From the NCBI GenBank assembly GCA_965644295.1, contig CBFFRP010000362.1, positions 248,001-312,000 on the forward strand: a stretch of DNA of 64,000 nucleotides, read 5' to 3'. The notes under the pieces are model-generated. The model did not search any database and was not told where the DNA came from. It saw only the letters and a program-made list of their open reading frames with translations. The DNA comes from Paraphysomonas bandaiensis (Eukaryota; Chrysophyceae). Positions 35,330 through 48,510 of this stretch are shown in pieces (position 1 is the first letter of the stretch; every line of letters starts with the position of its first letter). The position numbers and the translations under genes were made by a program.

Positions 35330-35876
35330 TGAGTCTATTGGACTAAGGGGTTATTGAAGGTGTGTGCTGGGTCATGGTTAGGTATATCTTACTATACCCC
35401 ATCGCTCATCTCTACTATATATACATACATGTAGCCTATAGCATGTAGCATGTAGCATACATACATGTACCATGTAGCCTCTGCCTAGCACAGGAGTGCA
35501 GTGGACATATAGATCAACAAACACCAACACATATGTTCCGACAGTCAACCAATCAGATGTTACTTTCCCCCCGACATGATAGCTCATTTGCTGGTTAGCA
35601 GCCGAGTCAGCAGGTGGGCGTGGTATATATGTACACACAGTACAATATGCGGATAGAGTATACAGCAGTATACGGTATAGGTATACAGTTAGCTAGGTCT
35701 ACCATACCGCTGCTATGGACGTACACTTGGTCCAGTACCCCTCCAAGATCATGGCTGCATCTTCTGTCAGTCATCGTATAGATACACATACATGTGCTGT
35801 GCTCCACTGTGTATACGACAGGAGCGGTAGCCATATCCATCTATATATATATATGACACTATAGTGCCACAGGATT
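35330..35876. promoter_or_regulatory. Divergent intergenic region with TACAGCAGTA
   Basis: About 550 bp between divergent genes. GTATACAGCAGTATAC at 35658-35673 contains the recurrent core, and a TATATATATA run at 35842-35852 lies ~25-35 bp before the rightward ATG. The arrangement fits a shared promoter region. Confidence 0.4.
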
Positions 35877-38800
35877 ATGATTCCATTCCTCTATTCCTCT
35901 ACCTCCACAGTTTGTTCATATCACTGTGTGGCGGATGAGCTGACAGGCCCTCTTAAACACATCGCCTGGAACCCCGTCTCAACCCTGTTAGTTACAGCCC
36001 TGTCCTGCCCTCTATACACTGCTATCACATCCCTCTTATATATCACTAGCTACATAATCACTGTCCCTGTCACTGTTCTTCTATCACTATCACTCCTTAT
36101 CATCACAGTTCGATCTATCGCTCTGTGTATTATGTTTCCGGGTAGCTTATATACAGTACACAGAGACATAGCTCGACAGTACTTAAGATACACTGCAACA
36201 CAATTAAATCGCATTGCATCATCTTCAAGCTCAATGGCTCTTGCACTTATCAGTTTAGCGCAAAGCGGTTCCATGCAAGATGATTGTGCTGCGAAGCTTG
36301 ATGAGGTGAATTGTATATGCAATCGCCAGTTACCGTGTATGCTAGAGGTACTGGGCGAGGGAATCGAGTATGCTGAAGGTGTAACTGCTACGGTACTACA
36401 ATTGTGTATAAAATGCGTTATTATGTAAGTGTGCTTTCTAAGGGTGGAAGTAATATCACCGACAACAATGTTCATGCACTTAAAGAGCTACATACATCGT
36501 GCACCTCTCTTTATTCTTCATTACTCAAACTTCTAGGCGTTTTATCTCCAGTTAGGAGCTCTGGAATGAATTTAAAGGATTTACTGGTGGTGTCTCATAA
36601 TGAGGTGGTAGAATTATGTAGGGTGTGTATAACTCAGGGAGGCGCAGTACACAGGTTTGTTTTGAATACCTCTGTGACGTAGTTGTCAGCTTAATGTTAT
36701 TCTTTCATATGTACTTTTTGTTCCTGAGTTTTGTAAAATACCACAGTATATTTTCTGGTGATAAATTAACACTGACTGAACTTTATTTGTTAATTGCAGC
36801 GCAACCGAGAAACTAAAACCGTCAGTGTATAATGCTTCTCCTACCAGACGCATTAGTGGGCCTAATGGAACAAAAGAAATCGCGACTATCAGTACTACCG
36901 CTAGCTATTTGATTTCTATCAAATCAGCTATCTTTAATCTTTTTCTTGGCCCTCAAGGTGTAGAGAAAACTTCGTTTCCTATGATGCGTTCTCAGATTCG
37001 TTTTAATCTTCCACTACCAACCTCCCGAGTTCGATCACTTCGGATACCTGGCCCTCACGGAAACGTAATTGACGGGATATATCTTTACGCGCAATCTGCT
37101 GCAGTTTGTACTGAGCCAACTGTCCTCTTCTGTCCTCCAAATGCAGGATTTTACGAGTGTTTTGCAATGGCACCACTAAAATCATCGTGGTTGGGATTTT
37201 ATATGCAGAGATTGGGTGAGTTCGTAGATAACCACCTATCTATTTATAGTGTATGCCGTACTAAAACTGCGCAACTGTAGGCATGAATGTATGCGTATTC
37301 AACTACAGAGGGTATGGAGATAGCTCTGGTGTACCAGACCCCAGTAGAATCAAAGCTGATGGTTTGGCGGTAGCTGAGTATATAAAGGAGGCCTTAAATG
37401 TAAAGTACTTATACTTGCACGGCGAAAGCATTGGCGGAATGGTCGCATGTCATATTGCGAGACGATGTGAATCTTCTGGTGAAATGTGTTAACATATTTC
37501 AGTGTGTTTGCAACATGCATCATTGTATTAGCTTTCCCGTCATCCTGATTTGTGTTTATTATTACAGCGTTAGTGTGTGACCGCACCTTTGTTTGTCTCG
37601 AGGCTGTAGCCCGACGCATGCTTGGCGATTGGGCTGGCGTAGGGCTGCGTATGTTTCAGTGGGACACTGATGTGTTAGACGACTACTTACACACAGATTG
37701 TTGCAAAATTGTTATACAGGTGGGCATAGAAATTTCTATATTGTTGTAAAATTATTGTACGCATTTGCTTTTTAAAACTTCTGCATTACTGCCAGGACCC
37801 TGGTGATGAAATTATATTCCATCCAGCATCTCTCGAAGTAGGAATAGCCTTTCGAGTGCTATTCGGCGACAGCAGCTGTGGTAGCATACCTGTTCTTAGT
37901 CGTGAGTATCGTGTGGCCAACGCACTTGGATTGCCAGTATCGATTTCAAACAGACGACGTCATGTACACCAATATGTCGAGAGCATTCTGAGTCAGCATC
38001 GAAGCAGGAATACGTTAGTACTAGAAGAGGGAAGGCATAAAGTGGATGTTGCTGGTGATAATTATTTTCGTTCTCACGCAAAGGACCCAGTGTATGCCAA
38101 TGGACTAAATGATGATACAGTGCTGTGTTGTACCGGGGGACAGCTTTTGTCAGAAGATTTCGTTGAACATTTTGCAGCGTGTTGCATGCATTTTTTCCAA
38201 CACGCATCTCCAGAAGCACATCGTTCAGTATCGCATGACCTCGTCGAAGAAGGTATCGTGAATGATGATGGTGTCTCGCCTGATTATTTTGCGCCGGTCC
38301 AATCATCGATATCATGCTCGCATCAAGAAAGTTCAAGGAAGCACGTATATAGTAGCACACAGACACAACCAAAGAATGAAGACGTCCAACCTTGTGTCAC
38401 CATGAACTCCAATAACAACTGGACAGAGGTAAGAGCGTATTGTTTTACGAGTACTTTTGATTCGAATGCTCTGATGATTGAGAAGGTTTGGGAAGTTATT
38501 GCACGTGTGGATGGCTGTTGTGGCCAGTCATTGGGTGAAGCTGTTGTGAAAGGCTTAGATGGAATTCGCGCCTGGGTGGCATGCTTCATTATATGGGGCG
38601 CACGAAGAGTGCCGCTTTATACATGCTTTCCATCCGTTGGTATCACCGTCCAAGAGTCAATACGGGACATCAATCGGCTTCTATATGAGATAGAGGATTC
38701 ACGCAAACAGCCTGGCTTCACTCTACAGTCCATATCATCTCTGAATGAGTGTATGGTGTTCATCTCCAAGGCATTTGAGGTTATACTAATTCGTCAACAG

Positions 38801-39040
38801 CAAATTGCTTCAGGATATATCCGAGTCCCGCAAATCAACGGTATGTCTGATCTTTCGACTGCTAAAGCGAAGGGTGCCGAGCGCGACACCGGATTAAGTA
38901 TTGGACACGTTATACCTGTTCATTGTGGACACAATGGATGGCCACATGACACAGAATTGAACATACTACTACATTATTTAGAAGAAGTTAAGGCAATTAA
39001 TAGCGAAAAAGGGTTTGAAGAAAGCAGAGTATGTGCATAG
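35877..39040 (+). CDS. Membrane-associated alpha/beta hydrolase
   Basis: Six exons: 35877-36392, 36443-36654, 36800-37215, 37281-37478, 37568-37719, 37796-39040; phases agree, 912 residues. Near the N-terminus a long hydrophobic stretch (~45-90, core LLYITSYIITVPVTVLLSLS) should anchor it to a membrane. The hydrolase core has the strand-turn TVLFCPPNAGFYE, the VFNYRGYGDSSG block and the nucleophile elbow HGESIGGM at about residue 430. A likely acid motif is IQDPGDEII, and a His further on completes the triad. The ~380-residue C-terminal extension is unassigned. Substrate (ester, lipid or peptide) is unknown. Confidence 0.78.
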
Positions 39041-40077
39041 TGGGTTGGTAATACAAAGCAATATATGGTTTGTATTGTAGAGTGAATTTATAGTCTCTTG
39101 AAACAGTCAAAGTGTCTTCCAAGTCTATACGAGAAGCATCAGAGTTTACACATTACCTACTATATTTATACCAAAATATTTTATACTTCTTTTGAATATT
39201 CCAAATTATTAACATTCGCCAGAACTTTGTTGCTTCAACTTGTTGATATGTGATTGTTGAGTTCTGCAATATGATGTGATATATATTATGCAATGAAGTG
39301 AGTTAATAGTGTGCAATAGGTGAAGTCAACTCATAGGTGTAACGGGTGATTATAGGTACAAAGGAATTAAATTCAGTTACTGATGTGTGACTATACAAGA
39401 TAGAACTGACTGATGAACATATGATAAACAGATGTTGTTGAGAACAGATGTTACACGAATATGTAGTGAAGTGTTCAGAATAGTAATTATAATTTCTTAC
39501 TTGAAAGTGCATTGTGTTCAACATAGCAAGGTTAAGGTTTACGTGTAGAGCAAAGTTAACTTCAGTGAAATGTCCAATTCTAACAGTGATATTTCTAGAT
39601 GTTGGTGATTTATTCTTTTCATATACACTGCATCGAACAATATCCTTCGTAACTATAAATGTCGTATACTGAATACATCATATGATCATCATTGTACATG
39701 ATTGTCTATGATTCCGCATTATTTGACCGGTTCTGGTTCTACTACTTCTATTTTTCAGAATTTCTTCTATCATGTTAACTGTATTTATACTCACTCACTC
39801 ACATTGTAACACTGATGTTTCTCGTTATCACTTGTTGTTTCTATTTTATACTAGATTGATTACTTCAGTTGCGAATTAAACAATTCCCAAACCATCCGCT
39901 CTTTCACGTTTCATTCGAAGTTGATTAAGTAATATTTTTAAGAGACTGAGCTATCCAACTGTAACTACCCAAAACAATTTAATATATAACAATCCTCACT
40001 ACACCACACACTTACCCTATACTCTTCCTATCCACAAAATTGGTAACTTTGTCCGTAGTTTGTTTAAATCAAGTACT
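39041..40077. other. Intergenic region with LTR-like remnant
   Basis: AT-rich spacer between two convergent genes. It contains the element described at 39255-39523; no gene recognised. Confidence 0.45.
39255..39523 (+). repeat. Possible solo LTR (269 bp)
   Basis: Begins TGTTGAGTTCTGCAATATG, nearly identical to the first 19 bases of the copia 3' LTR at 14282, and ends GTGTTCAACA. TGTTGA...TCAACA is the inverted terminal pair typical of copia LTRs. The internal sequence is not obviously similar to the 14282 LTR. No target-site duplication is visible. Confidence 0.5.
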
Positions 40078-43000
40078 TTACCTGAGTAAAGGTGTTCGCT
40101 CTGTCGCACCTGCGCTTGAAGAAGGAAAACATTCTTTGCTTCCTACCACACGGCCTTCACTATAACCACTGAAACTTACACGTTTTCCCAAAGAAAAATT
40201 ATGGCTAGCGTCTTTGTCATCGATAACAATTTGGTGCTGTTCTTTGTCTTCTACCCTTTTGTACTTTCGTGCTGGATGCCTCATTTTCGATCGAACTGTC
40301 TCTTGATCAACCATCCGCATTACGTTTTTCCTATACACGTCCAGTGAAGTGTGGGAGCAACTTGGCCATCCTTGCCACACTGAACCGGTATCGATGCAGT
40401 CTCCAGCAAGTACTAAAGTGTGCTCTAACATGATACTGTGGTCCGCCATTTCCGCTCCTGAGAGCAAGCGTGCGTTGGACTTGAGTACGCACCCATTGCC
40501 CACAACCAAAGGATTCAGTCTACAATTCAAACATCAAACCACATATTACACAATGTCATATATGAAGTGAAGCGTGCCTGAAAACGCCACGTGTATTGAT
40601 ATGAGCTATCAGTGATGAATCATCTACACTTGTTGCATCTCCTATGCTCACGAGGTCAGGCTCTGTCATCATGGGATCACCCCCATTTGGATATAAACAG
40701 ACGTTTACTCCAATGTCTGCTCCAAGCGCTTTGAAATACCATACCAGATACTGACTACCTCTAAAAAGATCCAACACCCCAACTTTGCCATCTTCCCCAC
40801 GGCGAATTTCCTCAAGAGTCAAATATAGCTGCCAGCGTTGGCAGTAAGACGACTCGTCCCATGGATAAGCACCTGATATTTTAGAAACATACAGTTTAGA
40901 GTAAAAACATGTTAGTTCAGATAAACGTAGATAATTAACCTGGTTCACGCTTTCCAAGAAGATGCCATTTAGTACAAATTACAAATATTATCCCTACAAT
41001 AGACATCGATACGAAAACAGGAATGAAGGCTATATAGAGTAGTCGAAAAAGTTCGATAGGGTGATGATAGTTTTCATGTGTAAGTTCTTTGAGATTGACC
41101 ACAAGAATAAGCGCTAGTACTGTCGGAGCATTGCGGTAACATGTGCAAAACGCCTGCCAAGTCATGTTTACAACCACGATTGCCCAGAGCGGTAGCACAA
41201 AGTATGGTGCATTTCCTTGATAAAAAGCTTTGCCAAACGGGCTTACACAGTCTTTCCGATCAAAGGTTTTGTCTTCAGGTGACACATTTATACATGTACC
41301 ATCTCGAGACCCTACCCATATCGAGCCAGTTGGGCATAGGAAGTTTTCTGGTGAAAGGCTACCGGAACCCAGTACAGCACCTAAGCAACAATATCGAGAA
41401 GTACAGAATTATACATGTGTGCTGCGTATATACCACGTCACACCTTTTTTCAGATGAAGTCCCGGGAGAATTACACATCGATCTGCCACCATAGAGCCGT
41501 CCTCAAATACTACCGATGCCGATTTGTCACTTGAAGAGGTCAATATGACAGAACGAGATCCAAAGACTACATCGTTTCCAACTTCCAACAGATCATATTC
41601 AACAATTTCTAATCCAGAACCGGGCCAATATACTCTTTCTCCTACCTTTGCACCCAAAGCCCGGTATATACAACTAATTATCTCATAGTGTGTTCCAACA
41701 AGCGTAGCAACACCACCAAGATGACTTCCTGGAAGTAACTTTGACATCAACCAATAACCTGTTCGAATGAATTCATCAAAACAAATGTTGAAGCCAAAAA
41801 TGGATATACGTACGGAATAGATTCCAATCTGATTGTTTTTCGGTTCCACTAAGTGGTACAAATTTCCCAATAAGAGACCACTTCAGTAAAATGACGAGGC
41901 CAAGTTTACAGAAAGGTACCACACACCGCTTCACTATACGTATCAAGAAATAATATATCAGTCTTCGAGGTTCAATCCACCACAGAAAGGCATGATAGAC
42001 GTTATGAATGTTTGAAACATACCATCCACCAGACATAGCAGAGGAAACCATTAGTTTTAAGGTAAAGAACCACGGAACTAGGGAAAGGATAGTGGTAAGA
42101 ACAAGAATAGGAATTCCAACAAAAAAAACTAAGTAAATTGGGGGACTCGTAAATGCGGGTCTGCAGTACTTTCTATCATCCGTTTCAGACCCGCCTGATT
42201 CATATGACGAGGAAAGAGGTCCAATGCAAGTGTCTGACTCTATTGTGGTACCTGGCGCAATAGCGCTCTTGAGACCGATACTACTCCTATTGCAGATTCG
42301 AATCGGCAACAGAATCATGTGACTTTCTTCGAGAGCAAACGGCCTCACAGTGGCAGCGTCAATCACCACATCATCACCAATAGTTAGTAAGTCTGCCTGA
42401 CCAAGTTTTGCATCCTTGTGAATACACACATTGCGGCCAATTGAGGCACCCATTAGTGAGTAATACATTCTAACTAAATAATTTCCAATGATGGGAATAT
42501 CATCGTCAACAAACCCTTTGCCAAATATCAGGTGTATTTGCTCCACTAGCCACCACCGCAGATACATATCTCCCCACAAGGAATACCTTCCAGGCTTGTA
42601 CCGGCCAATAATTAGCCACTTCGCTGCGATAGAAACCAAGGGATTGAAAATACCAGTGAAAATTCTTGATACAATAATCGCGATGACCAGTGCCTTGAAT
42701 CGCCCCATATTGTGCTGCATGAAATATACCCAAGGAATCGCAATAGTAAACCACATTATGATGCGTCGGAAGGGATAAATAAACAACATCGGGATAACCT
42801 GAACTAATAATGCAAGCCACGAGGTATTGGAAAAGTTTTTATTCGAATATTCCCATGAGAGATATACATTATCATCGTCATCAACACTCCTATGACTACC
42901 ACTCCGTCTTCGCCCAATTTTGGCGGACATACTAGGCGAGCCCAGTGTCTTCAGTGCAGAAACCTTGTGCGAAAGTTGTTCAATAGTGGGAGCAAGGAAT

Positions 43001-45623
43001 AAGTCTGATACAGAGATTTGAACTTTCATTTTTTTGCGTATAGCATTCACAAGTTGTCCGGCTTGAAGAGAATCTCCGCCAAGATCAAAAAAACTTGATG
43101 TGACACTGAGCACAGACGGAGATCCCAGTAATTCTCGCCATATAGTCTCAAGTTGCACTTCAACAGGGTTTCGCGGGAGCACCATTGTTGCTAAGTTGAA
43201 TCTCTGTACGGCCAAAATATACAGATCGTTCTCTGGCAATTCATTCAGAGAAGATCCTCCACAGTCAACCTGTACAACAAGAAAGGGGCATGCATAAGCG
43301 TGCAAAGTCTTTCTACAGATGGTCAAAACAGATTCTTCTGTACACGAATTGGATGAAGTTACGAATGCAACAAGTGTATCTACACGCCCACTGAGATCTA
43401 TGTGTAGAACACGACACTCAAGCACATCAGTGTTTGAGAGAATGAAGTCTTCTGTTACTCTCGCATCCGATACAACGGGAGTGATGGGTATAGCACTTGA
43501 TAGCGATGCTCCAGGTGGTGGACATGTAGCTTCATACAGTCGACTGACTGGGGGGGAGTCCTCATTCACGACAGGGAGATTAAAGCGTTTATCGAGTCGG
43601 ATTCGCAATATCTTATTTGTATTATTCTTAGGAAGAGCATTCATATATACGATGACTTGAGGCCACTTGCTTCTATGCAGCTTTTTTACAAGGTAGTCAT
43701 GTAGAGTCGGAAGGTCAATTCGAGGCTCCGAAGTCTCTGTAACAATCACAACACCCACAGTCTCTTGAAAACTAACGTGTGGAACAGAAAACGCACACGC
43801 TTCTTTAATACAAGGATGCTGCACTAGAACTTCCTCTATTTCAAAAGGCGATATCGTTTCACCACCTCTATTAATAATCTCTTTAGATCTTCCGGATATA
43901 AAAAGGTATCCCGCTTCATCTAGATGCCCTATATCACCTGTATCGAACCACCCATTCTCACCGTTCAGCGTAAAAAATACTTCGTCATTCGCCTTCTCGG
44001 TCTCGGCCTCGTATCCATGAAAGCACGGGGATCCTCTAACCATAACATGACCAGTAACAAGCGGAGGGAGGGTAGCCGTATGATCTGGATCAGCTATAAC
44101 TACATCCGGACCACAAACGATACCCGAAGTGCCTGTAGGAGACAATTGATAGCACTGTGGAGGAGATGAAATCGGCATGCACTCCGTCATACCGTACCCT
44201 GTACACGAAACGCATAAATCGGAGTAAATATGCGCATCAATGGCGTAGGAAAAGGTAAACTAGACTGAGAGCCCAATGTTTCTATATCAAAAACAACTAC
44301 TTTCATGAGGATCTGATATATTTCTTGAAGTTTACACTATAATTTGTTACATGCAGGTATAGGAACACAGCAAGAGTACTGAAAAAGATCATACGACCAT
44401 TAAAAGAATAGTAATACATATACGATGGTCTGTATTGTGTAGCAATTGTACAGTGCAGTATTAAATATATCGGGTAAGTAAGAGAATCTTATATACCTGT
44501 TAAAATAGTGGCATTGAACGTGGATTGCAAACTCTTAGCTAGTGCAGGAAGCAACGCTCCAGCGGCATTAGCTATAAACCGAACGGTATCAACACCCTTT
44601 AGAGTACCTCCAGCTCTGATGCGCTCAGCTTGTTGCAGGATTGCATGATGCATTGTCGGCGCAGCGTAGTACCACGTAACTTTGAAGTCCACAGGGCTCT
44701 GCAGAACTTCCCAGAACAACACAGGGTCAAACCCACTGCAGGCAATGACGCTCCCTCCAGAGAGTATAGGAGAAAATACATTTCTAATTATTCCCCCAAT
44801 ATGAAATAGAGGCATCATATTAAGATTCACATCGGCGGGTGTAAGGTTCCATGCAGCCACGATACAAGCGACACCCACGACAAGAGAGTCGAGGGTGTAT
44901 GGAACTCGCTTCTTGTTCCCACTAGTTCCGGATGTGTGTAAAACAAGAACAGTTTCCCCATGACCGTAATAAGAGGCTACCTGAAGCTCTTGGCGCAAAG
45001 ATGAAGGGGGAGGTAGGGAGAGCGGACGGTAATTCACTGGTCGTAGGAGAGACAAGGTGAATAGTCCACAGGTAACAGCACTGGGAGTTAACATGAGCAC
45101 CCCGATTTTCAGCTTATCCGCTGCCTGAAGAGCGGCACTACTAAATCCGGAACCCTCTCCAGACAGGATGATAATGGCTTGTGCTTGGGTGCCTTTTAGT
45201 TCGGACTCGATCTCTGTCGATGTGCTCTGTGGATTGATCGGAACTGCGCACCAGCGAGATATAACACTCACTATACATACAGCCAGTTCGGGTCCATTAG
45301 GAAGAAGAATACCTACACGAGAGTGTGGCGGAAGTCCAAATGATTCAAGATCAAAACTTTGCATCAAAAAACGCCGCAGATCAGCATGTCTGAGAGGACT
45401 CCTATCTCCTGCAGGCTCCCTAATGGCATAGTCGGATGTATGGGGAAGCAGATCAATCAGCGACTCATATCTAACTCCTCTATTAGATATACATATAGGT
45501 CAATATGAGGGATACGTACTTTAGCATGGGCCCAATCTCATAGCCGCGTATGCCGATCTTATTACCCCCCTCACCATAATCCCCTAGAAGATGAAGAAGG
45601 GGAACATTCCGTCGATAGGACAT
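40078..45623 (-). CDS. NRPS-like enzyme: adenylation, carrier protein, membrane helices, left-handed beta-helix
   Basis: Seven exons: 45623-45520, 45479-44497, 44198-41814, 41758-41444, 41380-40940, 40872-40578, 40519-40078; all close in frame to 1654 residues. The penultimate intron uses a GC donor. The N-terminal ~600 residues form an AMP-binding domain: LHTSGTSGNKK (P-loop-like), YGMTE, GWFDTGDIG and SGRSKEIINRGGE, ending at NTNKILR with the catalytic Lys. A phosphopantetheine carrier follows (FFDLGGDSLQAG, Ser near residue 738). The second half alternates membrane segments with hexapeptide-type repeats (GASIGRNVCI, LGAKVGERVYWPG, IGVNVCLYPNGGD), the Pls/PosA-like arrangement. It probably activates an amino or other acid and hands it to a membrane-bound transferase. 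No condensation or thioesterase domain. Substrate unknown. Confidence 0.9.
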
Positions 45624-45915
45624 GCTCACAATCACCAGAATATATATGGAGTTTATTCAAATGGATTATAAATGAAATTGTGGCATATATCTGACGCATA
45701 TCTTTATTCGATTGTTCGATACTCTCACTGCTATACACATACAATACATATACATATATATACATATAGGACACTGCCCCCATATGAATGGTTTCAAAGT
45801 AACTTACTCATAGCGAATAAACAGGAAATAGAAAGATATAATTGGAGGATGCTGTTCAAACATCAACATATGGTACCTTGGATTGGGTATACAGAAATAC
45901 TTCTATATACGTATG

Positions 45916-45949
<34 letters not shown>

Positions 45950-46039
45950 TGTATGTATGTATGTATGTATGTATGTATGTATGTATGTATGTATGTATGT
46001 ATGTATGTATGTCTGTATGTCTGAATGTATCTGTGTATG

Positions 46040-46073
<34 letters not shown>

Positions 46074-46216
46074 TGTATGTATGTATGTATGTATGTATGT
46101 ATGTATGTATGTATGTATGTATGTATGTATGTATGTATGTATGTATGTATGTATGTATGTATGTATGTATGTATGTATGTATGTCTGGTTTAAACTCAGT
46201 CATATCTTGGGAATAT
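45624..46216. promoter_or_regulatory. Divergent intergenic region with microsatellite
   Basis: Contains the promoter side of the leftward NRPS-like gene and the long (ATGT)n tract next to the rightward hydrolase gene. No other gene recognised. Confidence 0.4.
45911..46185. repeat. (ATGT)n microsatellite, ~275 bp
   Basis: Nearly uninterrupted tetranucleotide tract broken once around 46010-46045 by CTGT and related variants. It is open in all three plus frames and in the antisense, which creates long artificial frames (MYVC or YIHT repeats). It ends ~30 bp before the hydrolase ATG, so it may lie in the 5' UTR. Confidence 0.95.
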
Positions 46217-47873
46217 ATGATGTTATTGGTCCAAGCAATGCGCTATCGCATGCTTTTTATAACGTGCTTTTCTCTCCTGTTGGTAGTTGTTGAACCATTT
46301 GAATGCTCTTGGTCAGGTTCCTCCTATCAGAAGAGGGTTCGTGTCATTGATAGTGAAGGTACATTCATCACGCATATATATATATACATATACATATAGC
46401 CTGTCGTTCTAACATACTCTTGTAGATACTTTTTTACCGTATTTATCTTCCCATGAAACGGATATCAAGAATGATGATATCATGCATGCCATTGTCGTTA
46501 TTCACGGCTATAATGAGGATGTTAAGTTTGCGTTCTGCACAGCAATGGATGCAGCAGTAGATATAAATGTCGAGCAAAATACATTAATACTTGCTCCGTG
46601 GTTTTCTCATGAACAAATTAATGGTGCTGACTGGGGAGTAAATGGATCTGATTGGAGGGATTGGAAGAGTGTATATTGGGCCCGCAATGCTTCGTGGATT
46701 ACTGGCGCTGACTCCACAACCCACAATCCCGATATTTCACCATCGTCATCATCCTATGATATGCTTGACATGATGTATGATATTGCAAATTCACCTAGGT
46801 TATTTTCTCGCCTTTCAAGGGTCACTTATGTGGGATTCTCTGCCGGAGCACAGATGATTAACCGTTACGCTTGGGCATCACGCATGAAAGGCGAAGCCAG
46901 TGGTTCGCTTGCCTCAATTCGGTATATCGTGTCTGATCCATCATCTTTCCTGTATATGAATGACCTTCGACCAGACTCAAGTTGCACAACCCCGTGGGAT
47001 ACAGGAACATCTCACACTTGTTCATCCTTCTCGCACCTTTCATCCGAGAGCCGGATAAGCTGCAGGGATGTAGACCAGTGGAAGTACGGCACTTCCAGAA
47101 TTCCGGGTGCGTCTCGCGGATATAGTTACTTAGAACACCTAACTTATGCCTCGGTTGCGAATGAACATTCTAAGATGTATATGTCCAAGGATGTGAGATA
47201 TGTGTTTGGGGAACTCGATACATGCAACTGCAACACAGATGGTTATCAGAATCCCTTTCACTGCTACATCCCTAGTGACGAAGCACTTGCAACTGACCCG
47301 GAGAAACGAAGAGTATCAGAAGAATATAGTGGTGAATGTCATGATACCTATCCTGATTCCCTCAATAACGATATGTCTACGTCATGTGCATCTAATTTCC
47401 AAGGTGGCAACAGGTTGCAAAGGGGGTTGAACTACATGTCATATCTTCGCGTTATGTATAGTGACTTTGGTTTTCAACCGACGTATGCCATAGTAGATAA
47501 CATGATGCACGATATGAAGACGTTTTATAGATCTGACATAATCCGCGAGTGGGTATTTTGCCTTCCCAACACGAACAAGTCACCTACATCAGAAAATAGT
47601 GCGCTATTTTCACAACTCTATACTGTTATATTTTTAGCGTCCAGTCTAAGTGTTGGATTTATCCTGTTATTAGCCCTTTATGGTATAATTTTTGAAAGAG
47701 CTCTACGAAAATCTGTAGGAGCAGTGATGTCCCGTCGAATACACGGTAGTGACAGCGTGGAATTGATGCCGACAGAGCTGACGAAATTAGTACCAAGTAC
47801 TAATTATAATATGAAATACAATAGTGGAGATGGCTCAAGTAATTACTCTGATGTGCCTTACTATGATATCTAA
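46217..47873 (+). CDS. Secreted or membrane-anchored alpha/beta hydrolase
   Basis: Two exons, 46217-46358 and 46426-47873 (67-nt intron, phase 1), 529 residues. The first exon encodes a hydrophobic leader (MLFITCFSLLLVVV). VVIHGYNED is the oxyanion strand-turn and YVGFSAGAQMINRYAW the GxSxG nucleophile elbow, an arrangement like fungal and protist PHB-depolymerase-like hydrolases. Cys-rich stretches (TCNCNTDGYQNPFHC) suggest disulphides. A membrane helix (LASSLSVGFILLLALYGIIF) near residue 455 and a ~60-residue tail follow. It probably faces the outside or an endomembrane lumen. Substrate unknown. Confidence 0.78.
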
Positions 47874-48510
47874 ATTTTGTGGTACTCATTTTTTAAGCAG
47901 TTTTAACTTTGTTTTATTTGAACTAGATTAAATGCATTCTAAATAAAAGTATTTTGTTCTGTGTATCGCGTAACATACACAACAGACAACACTGCATGCA
48001 AGCAGTATTACTATTATTTTTATCAAACTAAATTACTTGCACCTCAAATAAACGTATATTGCGTAGTTTATCATGCGTAACACGTAACACTATTGAGCAT
48101 TTAAATCTTTCAGTAGATGTTCGAGCTATTACCGTATCGATGTAGGAAGTTGCAATTGGTGATGTCTAGATATTTTTGCGTTCAGCTATTCTACTTCAAA
48201 GGGCTAAAATTTAATTTTCAGAAGGTACTAGTGCTACAAAATATTACTGAGATAGTAGCTTATGTAACAAATATTTGACGAGTTTAATGATATGGATATA
48301 ACACCATTATTCTTGTCGCCACTGAATCAAAAAAGGAAGTGATATACTAGTAACTAGTAACACACAATAATCCTTCATTTAATTAACAAACTTATACTTG
48401 TATGACACGTTTTCACCGATCACCACTGGATCAAAAGTGGAAGCGAACATCCACTTAATTAACAAAATCATAGAACACACATTACCCTCCATGAAATAAA
48501 GTTGAGCACA
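47874..48510. other. Intergenic region between convergent genes
   Basis: AT-rich 3' flanks with two imperfect repeats of the type CACTGGATCAAAA(G)TGGAAG (around 48320 and 48425). No gene recognised. Confidence 0.4.

Noticed and set aside
37350-37619. Minus-strand frames opposite the alpha/beta hydrolase
   Set aside because: Opposite strand of conserved catalytic exons; no independent motif.
45856-46399. Long frames of MYVC or YIHT repeats on both strands
   Set aside because: Created by the (ATGT)n tract; no other coding signal.
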